Positions 53,645 to 61,048 of a stretch of 64,000 nucleotides of DNA are shown here, one piece after another. The DNA is taken from assembly GCA_034620365.1 (NCBI GenBank), contig JAQGEQ010000363.1, forward strand, positions 1,054,001 through 1,118,000, in the 5' to 3' direction. The notes below the pieces were generated by a model. That model saw only the letters and a program-made list of their open reading frames with translations. It had not been told where the DNA came from and ran no database searches. The translations under genes and the position numbers were made by a program. Source of the DNA: Pegea sp. RAD2-039. Its lineage: Eukaryota > Chordata > Thaliacea > Salpida > Salpidae. Numbering within the stretch: position 1 is the stretch's first letter; each line of letters begins with the position of its first letter.

Positions 53645-53775
53645 TTAAAATGCCATGTATTACATCTTTTTCTTTCTGAATTTCTAACTTACTAGATTTT
53701 ATTTGTGAGAATGTGTGTTTGTAGGAGGTGCTCTCTTCAGGCACCCTCCTTCGCTTTTATTGTAATAAATAAATA
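53645..53775 (+). mobile_element. Solo 3' end of the CR1/Jockey-like LINE, copy 3
   Basis: About 130 nt matching the last part of copies 1 and 2: ATGCCATGTATTACATC, TTTGTGAGAATGTGTG, GGCACCCTCCTTCGC and a TAAA-repeat tail. This is an extreme 5' truncation, as expected of target-primed reverse transcription. Confidence 0.85.
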
Positions 53776-54254
53776 ACTATTTCATTTATACAAGTTTAGG
53801 GAATAAGTAGTGAAATCTTTTAGAATAAAGAAAGCTTTTCAAAAAGAAGTTTAATCTCCTTATTGCAACTATGACCAACTATTGTTAATATATAATCCCT
53901 CTGTTCACCTGAATAGAAACTTAAAGAAATTTTTTGATAAATGATTTAAATGATGAGAATAATGTATTGCTATGCTGTTAAATTCAAGACTTTGAGATAA
54001 AAGTTAGATTTATTTTTCAGTTACCTTATAGATAGCTTGCAGCTTTTTGCATTAAAAATCAACTGTTAATGATTTGTGATTACAGTAATAATTATCATTA
54101 ATTGAACATTTGGTGATACATTTCTTATATATATTTCAGTTCAAGTTTTTAATGTGTGTTTAACATTTTTAAAAGAATTTATAAATTTTTTCACATAGAT
54201 ATATATTTTTCTGTAAATTACTATTATGCTAGTTTATTCAGATTTTCTGGTAAG
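53776..54254. other. Spacer before duplicated block B
   Basis: AT-rich; nothing recognised. Confidence 0.45.
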
Positions 54255-55290
54255 TTTTCGTAAAACTAATGAAGTATCAAAACGATTTATTTGAAATTAA
54301 ATAAAAGACATTTTAGAACAGCATATTCAAAACTAGATTAAATATGTTAGTAGTTCATTTAAAACCTTACTTGTAGTCTCAGGAAAGAATCAGAAGAAAA
54401 GATGTTTAAAAGACTCAAGTTAGCTCTAACAAAAGTCTTTACTAAGATTAAGACAAATGTTTGAAATACATTTTTTGTAGATATTTATTCTAAATTGAAA
54501 TATTTTATTGTAATTAAAAGTCACTTTTGATGAAATAGCATTTTCAACTATTTACAGTTTTAGATTTTGAAGGTAACTTTAAATTAAACTAAAATGAATA
54601 TTTTAATTTGTTTGTTGGTAATTCTTTTAACTGGTTTGTCTTCAACTGAAGCAAACACTGAAGAATCTCATTTCGAATCAATTATTGCTCCACGGCGACA
54701 AAAAAGAAGCTCTCCTTCTAAAGCAAAATCTAAGGCTTATTTGATCGATAAAATTGAGTTTACTCCAAAAGAACAACAACTAGGAGTAGAAGAGCATAAT
54801 AGAAGACGTTCACTTGTCAATCCTCCAGCTACTAATATGTTAAAACTGTCTTTTTATCATAAATTAGCTGATCATGCCAGCAAATGGTCACGTAAATGCA
54901 TTTACAAACATAATTCAGATGATGAAGTTGGCGACTTTACTGGTGTTGGTGAAAATCTATATATATCAACCAGGATAAGAACAAACTTTTCTGAAGCTCT
55001 AAATACAGGAATCAAGCTCTGGTTTGAAGAAGAACGATTTTTTAACTATACAACTAATAAATGTCAGCCTGGAAAAGTTTGTGGACATTACACCCAGCTA
55101 GCTTGGGCTGAAACCTATGTAGTTGGCTGCGGAATTTCAAACTGTGGCAACATTGAAGTCAACGGCAAGATTAAACCTAAAGCACAATATGTGGTTTGTA
55201 ATTATGCCCCTGGTGGAAATTACCATGGTGAGAAACCTTACAAGACTGGCAAAACCTGTTCAGACTGTCCTAACAAGAATGGATGTATTT
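54255..55290 (+). repeat. Segmental duplication, copy B (CAP gene 6 plus 339 nt upstream)
   Basis: Partner of 47792-48832 with the same orientation and left boundary. Direct orientation and a 6.5-kb separation fit unequal exchange or tandem duplication followed by insertions. Confidence 0.85.
54548..54593 (+). promoter_or_regulatory. Conserved acceptor and 36-nt leader of CAP gene 6
   Basis: CTATTTACAG with AG at 54556-54557, then the same 36-nt leader as CAP gene 4. Confidence 0.55.
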
Positions 55291-55535
55291 GTGCAGCAGG
55301 TGATAAACCAACTACAGATTCAACAGATATTGTAACACATCCTAAAGTAACAACTCCTAGTCCTACTCCAGGTAAAACCATGAAAACTTTGATGGAAAGT
55401 ATTAGCTCTACTACAAGTAAGAAGAATAAAGGTGGAAAAATAATTATGAAAGCTGGTGGTCTAAGTTTACAAGCTGATATAATTATTTACCTGATTGCTT
55501 TCACCCATTTCTTTTTAGCCTTTTTGAATCAGTAA
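54594..55535 (+). CDS. CAP-superfamily protein 6, furin propeptide and C-terminal anchor
   Basis: 313 residues, single exon. Leader, signal peptide and propeptide are nearly identical to CAP gene 4: one synonymous difference by eye in the first ~170 nt. RRQKR furin site present. The core differs: SFYHKLADH, CIYKHNSDDEVGDFTGVGEN, WFEEERFFNYTTNKC, CGHYTQLAWAETYVVG. The four cavity residues remain. Thr/Pro/Ser stalk as in gene 4. The end is KAGGLSLQ, then hydrophobic IIIYLIAFTHFFLAFL, GPI-signal-like. The core shares WFEEERFF and QLAWAE with gene 8, but the stalk and upstream leader with genes 4 and 5, a mosaic pattern. Several substitutions are to Lys or His (E to K twice near residues 99-105), altering surface charge. 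Confidence 0.93.
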   Translation: MNILICLLVILLTGLSSTEANTEESHFESIIAPRRQKRSSPSKAKSKAYLIDKIEFTPKEQQLGVEEHNRRRSLVNPPATNMLKLSFYHKLADHASKWSRKCIYKHNSDDEVGDFTGVGENLYISTRIRTNFSEALNTGIKLWFEEERFFNYTTNKCQPGKVCGHYTQLAWAETYVVGCGISNCGNIEVNGKIKPKAQYVVCNYAPGGNYHGEKPYKTGKTCSDCPNKNGCICAAGDKPTTDSTDIVTHPKVTTPSPTPGKTMKTLMESISSTTSKKNKGGKIIMKAGGLSLQADIIIYLIAFTHFFLAFLNQ

Positions 55536-56224
55536 TTCAAACATAAAAAAATCAATTTTCTTTCATATTTCTGTCACATTATCTATTTTTAAACTATTTC
55601 TTTTTAACCATTTACATTGGTTTATAAAATACCAGTTATTAATATTATATGGATCTGACTTATTTTTAATCGAGTAAAATGACATCATGTACTTTTTCTC
55701 TCTACTCTATTAGTCGCAGCTAATTTTCATTTATATTTGTTTATCAAAGCTTTTAAAGATATATCTTTCCTTGAATAATTTTCTAATCAATATCCCGAAT
55801 AAAGTGTTAGAATAAAGTAATGAAGCAATTATAAGCTTTGAAGTGTTTATTTAATGTAAGTACCTATATCATAAGTACATATAAACAAATTATCGATCTT
55901 CAGCATATAGGGTTTTCAAGTATAAACAGCAATACATGAAAATGAAGTAACAGAGAAATTGTTACTGTAATTTTTATTTTAGTAGTTACAACAAATAGCT
56001 TGTTTTTTTTCAATCACATGCTTTTTGGAGCTACTGTTTAGCAGGTATACTTAAAGTTGAATAAAACTTCAGAGAAACTACTGGTGAAGTATGTAAATGG
56101 TATATCAAAAAATTAAACCAAAACCTTTGAAAGCATTTGAATACATTCTATACATCTTTCCTTTTAGTTTATTCACAAGTCTGTTAAATTTTTTAATAGT
56201 TGTAAGATTCATATTATTTAAATG
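55536..56224. other. 3' flanks of convergent CAP genes 6 and 7
   Basis: AT-rich; AATAAA near 55799. No gene recognised. Confidence 0.45.
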
Positions 56225-56869
56225 TTATGAGCTACAAACACAATCTTCACCAGAAGGGCACTGGGAGCATGAAGTTCCAGTCCTATAAGGGTCTTCACCA
56301 ATGTAATTTCCACCAGGACCAATATTACACACAAATATCTTCATCCGAGGACGAATCTTTCCTCTTACCATCATATTACGACAAGTTGTGACTCCACAAC
56401 CAATCGAAGTATTTTCAGCCCAGACTAGCTCCGTGTAGGTCCCACAAGATTTTCCTGGTTTACATTGTTGTGTAGCAAAATTGTAGAAGTTACGTTGTTG
56501 GAACCAAGTGTTAATAGCCCTTCTGATCACTACACGATTACTGTCTATGCTTGTTGTTGAGAAGAAAACTTCACCAAGCCAATCAAATTTATCGGTAAAA
56601 GCTACATTGTTGTTATCGAAGCGACATTCTCGAGTAAAATCTTTAGCAACATCAGCGACGTCATCATCGTATTGAAGTCGAATCATATTTGTAGCAGGAG
56701 GATCAACTTGACCTCTCCTGCTGTTTACTTCATCTACAATAAATTGTTTTTCTTCGGCAGTGAGTTCATTGGCAACCAGTACGGAAGCAGCTGGATGCCT
56801 TCTACGGCCACACTCAGCAATATAGATCAAATTGAGAATGATAAATGACGCGCAAAGAGCTATTTTCAT
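56225..56869 (-). CDS. CAP-superfamily protein 7, cavity residues lost, secreted
   Basis: 214 residues, single exon. Signal peptide about 1-19 (MKIALCASFIILNLIYIAE), then GRRRHPAAS. The CAP fold is recognisable: PPATNMIRL, CGTYTELVWAE, FVCNIGPGGNYIGEDPY and CSQCPSGEDCVC. The family cavity residues are mostly gone. The first His is Asn (CRFDNN), the second Glu is Gln (WFQQ), and the second His is Thr (CGTYTE, usually CGHYTE). Only the Glu of LGEV remains. HNxxR is also changed (DEVNSRRG). Cysteines are kept, so the fold should hold. No stalk or hydrophobic tail. The frame is fully open, so this is a diverged pseudo-CAP rather than a dead gene. A candidate acceptor (TTTTTTGCAG, minus strand) lies 11 nt before the ATG. 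Confidence 0.9.
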   Translation of the reverse strand: MKIALCASFIILNLIYIAECGRRRHPAASVLVANELTAEEKQFIVDEVNSRRGQVDPPATNMIRLQYDDDVADVAKDFTRECRFDNNNVAFTDKFDWLGEVFFSTTSIDSNRVVIRRAINTWFQQRNFYNFATQQCKPGKSCGTYTELVWAENTSIGCGVTTCRNMMVRGKIRPRMKIFVCNIGPGGNYIGEDPYRTGTSCSQCPSGEDCVCSS

Positions 56870-58428
56870 TTTTAATTTTTCTGCAAAAAAGAATCTGCAA
56901 AATTTGAAACAATTTCGACCTTCGAAGATAACGATTTCCTAAATTAAAAAATATAAATGAAATAAACAAAGTTAAGTCGATTATTACTATTCATTTCGTT
57001 GCTAATTATGAAATAAAATTCATCAACGTTAAAACCACTTTCTACTCAAGTAGCTGAACAGAATATTAGCTATATTATGAGCTATTCTTAAATTTTCAAT
57101 CTTTTTATTATATTTAAGCAAAAAAAGGCGATTTTTAAATACTTCAAGCAAAACGAACTTTCACAGAAAAACTTGTTTTGAACTCAATGTTCTTTCAAGC
57201 GTGTCATCCTTCAAAGACATTTTAATTTAACTTTTTTTTTTCAAAAAACAAATTACCAAATCATGATGAAAGAAAATTGTTTAATTAGAATTAATGAATC
57301 ATAGACAGAATATAATCTTGGCATCTCATTTGCAGATACTTCATCATCAGGTTCTCAAAATATTTAGAAAACAAATATTTTGAACAAATATTATTAGAAA
57401 AAATAGTAAAAGATACCTTAAGAAAAATATTTTTTAAATCATTGAAAGTTCGGCTCAATGATTTTAACAATCTAAAGTAAAGTGTGTAAAACTTGTTATC
57501 GTTCAAAAGCAATGTTTCCATTAAATTTATGAAGGATGTATACGTGTATTTCTTAATTATTTACATTTATTTAAATTCTTGTCTAGACAAGACATACAGC
57601 AGACTTGAAATTACCTATATATCTTTAAGCCCCAAAACTTTAAAAAATGTTTGAAACAGCCTTACAATGAAGCGGCCATTAATCTAAAATAGATGTTTCA
57701 TTTAAATCTAGTTATTTAAATAATTATATTATAAATAGTTCATATATGAAAGTTTTACTTTAAGCTCATAGCTATTAAAAGTATATAGGTGATTATGAGT
57801 TCTTTAAAGTAAGTTTTTAAAGTAAAGTAAGAATATCAAAAAAACAACTTACACAAAGAATTATTACAAACGAAAAGTTGGCACCAAAAGAGAAAAGTAT
57901 TACAATTAGAAATTCCATCTGACGAGGCAAAGAAGACTTTTTTACAGATTGATAAAGCCGCAACAATTGAAGGTAGTTGTTTGGTGTACTAACTTGGTTT
58001 TTTTCAACGCATTAGTTTTTTTAATAATAGATAATAAAAGCAAAATGAAGAGTGGAAACGTGAGCATATAATGTTTTTAAATGATCTAAAAATATTCAAG
58101 AAGTTTAAAAAATGGTTACAAAGTATTTATCTTTATGTAAACATAAAACTATTTGAAATATATCTACTTTGTGATTAATACCTTAGCAAGCCAGATAAAT
58201 CATAAGGTTTGAAATCTATTTTCTGATATTTTTAAACCATTTTAAGTAGGTGTAATTGAAATTTTGTATAATTCTAAAATAATGTATAAACTAAACTTAT
58301 ATTACCTAATCTCATTCCAGTGCAGTTGTCAAGATACAAGATACAAATTTTAATCTGTAACAATAATTGATTCAAGTATTGGTTGGATTACAGACATCTA
58401 CATATAAGCAATCGAATATAAACAAGCT
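56870..58428. other. AT-rich DNA upstream of CAP gene 7
   Basis: No gene recognised. Confidence 0.5.
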
Positions 58429-58514
58429 CTTTCCGCAAACAGGCCTCGTGCTTTGTGGCGGAAAGCGCTTAAGAGATGCTTAGTTAAGTACAACCAAGCA
58501 CCTAACTTCTTGGT
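58429..58514. ncRNA. Candidate structured RNA: three hairpins in a GC island
   Basis: Three inverted repeats lie in a row within 86 nt: CTTTCCGC (58429-58436) with GCGGAAAG (58458-58465); CTTAA (58468-58472) with TTAAG (58484-58488); ACCAAG (58493-58498) with CTTGGT (58509-58514). The first has an 8-bp perfect stem including four G-C pairs, in DNA that is otherwise very A/T-rich. It could be a small RNA gene, a SINE fragment or chance. No tRNA A/B box was found, and the strand is unknown. Confidence 0.3.
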
Positions 58515-59943
58515 ATTCTGTATGTTTCTTAAAAGAATCACATTTCAAGCATCAAGTATTTTACATAAAATCTGTGATATTACACACAGTACGTAATAAA
58601 TAAAGAGTAAAAAATGTTATATTTGAAAATTATGTAAGTATAGATCAAAAGCTAATTTTTTAATATAAATAGTTTGTAAAAGGTTATAAAACTACTTTTT
58701 ATTTGAAATCAACTATTATCAACCGGATAATTAACTTGCTAAAGTCAAATTACATCTGGTATGAATAAACTTTTCAACCATTTATCAATGAAACCATTTA
58801 TCTAATGTGATGGTTACAGTATATGTTGTAACTTTGAAAAAAATGAATTTAAACTGAAAGCAATTTCACGCATAAAGTATTATATAAAGGTATGAAAAAA
58901 TATCGTTATCAACTAAAAACTCATCAAAACGACTAGTAGCCTAGGATAAAAAATATCATTTTTTTTGTATCTGTCGTAAATTTTATATTTCAATTCTGTT
59001 TAGATTATAATGATAAATATATTTTTATTATCTTTATTAATTCTTATTTAAAAGTGTTTTTTTAAGTAAATTCAACGGATAAAAAACTCGATTAATTTGG
59101 TAATCTACAATTGTATTTTGTCAAACATAAAAACTCGATTATAAATTTAAGAACTTTTATAATCGTTTAGTAGCTGAATTGACAAACTTTATTTTACATC
59201 AATTGTCACAACAAATTAAATTAAATCAAATTGTGACAATGCTAAAGTTTCCAAAAATAGTTCTCAGCAAAGAAATAACTTTTAAATTTTAGAAGTTTAC
59301 AACATTGTTCCTTCAAACCTTTATTTTTTAACAAGTAAAATGCTAGATCAAAATAGTAAAATCTGAAAAAGTACAAACTTATGGCTTCAAATTAAAGACC
59401 ATATAAAAATAGTTTGATTTTTTCATTTTTAAAAGCTTTAAATTTGAACTTTTTTTTGTTTATAACTAATTATTATGCAGAATAACAAATAAAAATATTT
59501 TTGTGTCTATAGTACTGATTAAATTTTTTCACAAGTTTTTACTCAATTTTAAAAGAGTTATTTATAAAATTTTGGTCATACAAATGATAATGTAAGAATG
59601 TGTGTTAAGATAAGATGCTCTTTTTATGCCCCTTCTTCACGTTAAATAACATAAATGGATAATCTAACAATTTTTTATTTTGTTTTTATTAACACGATAG
59701 CAGAAAATCAATAATATAAAATCTGTTATAAGAACTCAGCAATAATTTTATCTTATTTCCAAAAACTCATCCCGAAATGCAAACAAGGTAAAAATGATTT
59801 TAACTGAAATTTTTAATTGCAACACAACAAGAAGCATAAGTTGAATTAATAGTTTGCCTACAGATAGTTGTGTTTATCAAAATTGAAATTTTTTACAGAA
59901 AGTTAAGAACAACTAAAAACTAGTCTTTCTGCTATTCTTTTAA
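58515..59943. other. AT-rich DNA downstream of CAP gene 8
   Basis: No gene recognised. A stretch at about 59590-59660 loosely resembles the LINE 3' end seen at 53645 (AAGAATGTGTGTTAAG, CCCCTTCTTCACG) and may be an old fourth copy. Confidence 0.4.
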
Positions 59944-61002
59944 CTAATAGTATAAAATAACTAGCAGAAAATGGATAATAGTAATCAAACGAATAATAAT
60001 ATTTGTTTTTAGTCCCGAACTGCCAGCTTCTGTAGTTTCAACTTCTTCATCAATCTTGCTACTTGTAGTTGAGAAAACCGTTTTGCTTTCTGAATTTTTA
60101 ACCGTAGATGTTTTCTTTGGTTGTTTTCTTTGTGTAGTTGTTATCTGCTTCGGTTGTTTATCTTTTATAGTTGTTGTTTTCCTTGGTTGTTCTTTTTCTG
60201 TAGTTGTTGTTTTCTTAGTTTTACCTGGAGTAGGACTAGGAGTTATTACTTTAGGATGTGTTACAATATCTGGTGAATCTGTAGTTGGTTTATCACCTGC
60301 TGCACAAATACATCCATTCTTTTTAGGACAGTCTGAACAAGTTTTGCCAGCCTTATATGGTTTCTCACCATAGTAATTTCCACCAGGGGCATAATTACAA
60401 ACCACATATTGTGCTTTAGGTTTAATCTTGCCGTTGACTTCAACATTGCCACAGTTTGAAATTCCGCAGCCAACTAAATAGTTTTCAGCCCAAGCTAGTT
60501 GGGTGTAATGTCCACAAACTTTTCCAGGCTGACATTTATTAGTTGTATAGTTAAAAAATCGTTCTTCTTCAAACCAGAGCTTGATTCCTGTATTTAGAGC
60601 TTCAAAAAAGTTTGTTCTCATCCTGGTTGATATATATAGATTTTCACCAATACCAAGAAAGTCGCCAACTACATCATCTGAATTATGTTCGTAAATGCAT
60701 TCACGTGACCATTTGCTGGCATGATCAGCTAAACTCTGATCAAAAGACAGTTTTAACATATCAGTAGCTGGAGGACTGACAAGTGAACGTCTTCTATTAT
60801 GCTCTTCTACTCCTAGTTGTTGTTCTTCTGGAGTAAACTCAATTTCATCGATCAAATAAGCCTTAGATTTTGCTTTAGAAGGAGAGCTTCTTTTTTGTCG
60901 CCGTGGAGCAATAATTGATTCGAAATGAGATTCTTCAGTGTTTGCTTCAGTTGAAGACAAACCAGTTAAAAGAATCACCAACAAACAAATTAGAATATTC
61001 AT
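59944..61002 (-). CDS. CAP-superfamily protein 8, extended Lys/Thr stalk and anchor
   Basis: 352 residues, single exon. Same signal peptide, propeptide and RRQKR furin site as genes 4-6. The core has CIYEHNSDDVVGDFLGIGENLYIS, WFEEERFFNYTT, CGHYTQLAWAE and CNYAPGGNYYGEKPYKAG, with a complete cavity tetrad. The stalk starts like genes 4 and 6 (TTDSPD, SPTPGK). It then has an extra ~45 residues of TTTTEK, PRKTTT and QPKQITTTQRK type, which recall the repeat of CAP gene 2. It ends SSGLK followed by a hydrophobic segment (IIIRLITIIHFLLVIL), GPI-signal-like. It lies in the opposite orientation to genes 4-6, so the subfamily spread involved an inversion or an inverted duplication. Confidence 0.93.
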   Translation of the reverse strand: MNILICLLVILLTGLSSTEANTEESHFESIIAPRRQKRSSPSKAKSKAYLIDEIEFTPEEQQLGVEEHNRRRSLVSPPATDMLKLSFDQSLADHASKWSRECIYEHNSDDVVGDFLGIGENLYISTRMRTNFFEALNTGIKLWFEEERFFNYTTNKCQPGKVCGHYTQLAWAENYLVGCGISNCGNVEVNGKIKPKAQYVVCNYAPGGNYYGEKPYKAGKTCSDCPKKNGCICAAGDKPTTDSPDIVTHPKVITPSPTPGKTKKTTTTEKEQPRKTTTIKDKQPKQITTTQRKQPKKTSTVKNSESKTVFSTTSSKIDEEVETTEAGSSGLKTNIIIRLITIIHFLLVILYY

Positions 61003-61048
61003 TTTAGTTTAATTTAAAGTTACCTTCAAAATCTAAAACTGTAAATAG
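61003..61048 (-). promoter_or_regulatory. Conserved acceptor and 36-nt leader of CAP gene 8
   Basis: On the minus strand CTATTTACAG (AG at 61039-61040) precedes the same 36-nt leader (61003-61038) as genes 4-6. Sequence upstream of it is not shared with genes 5 and 6. Confidence 0.55.
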
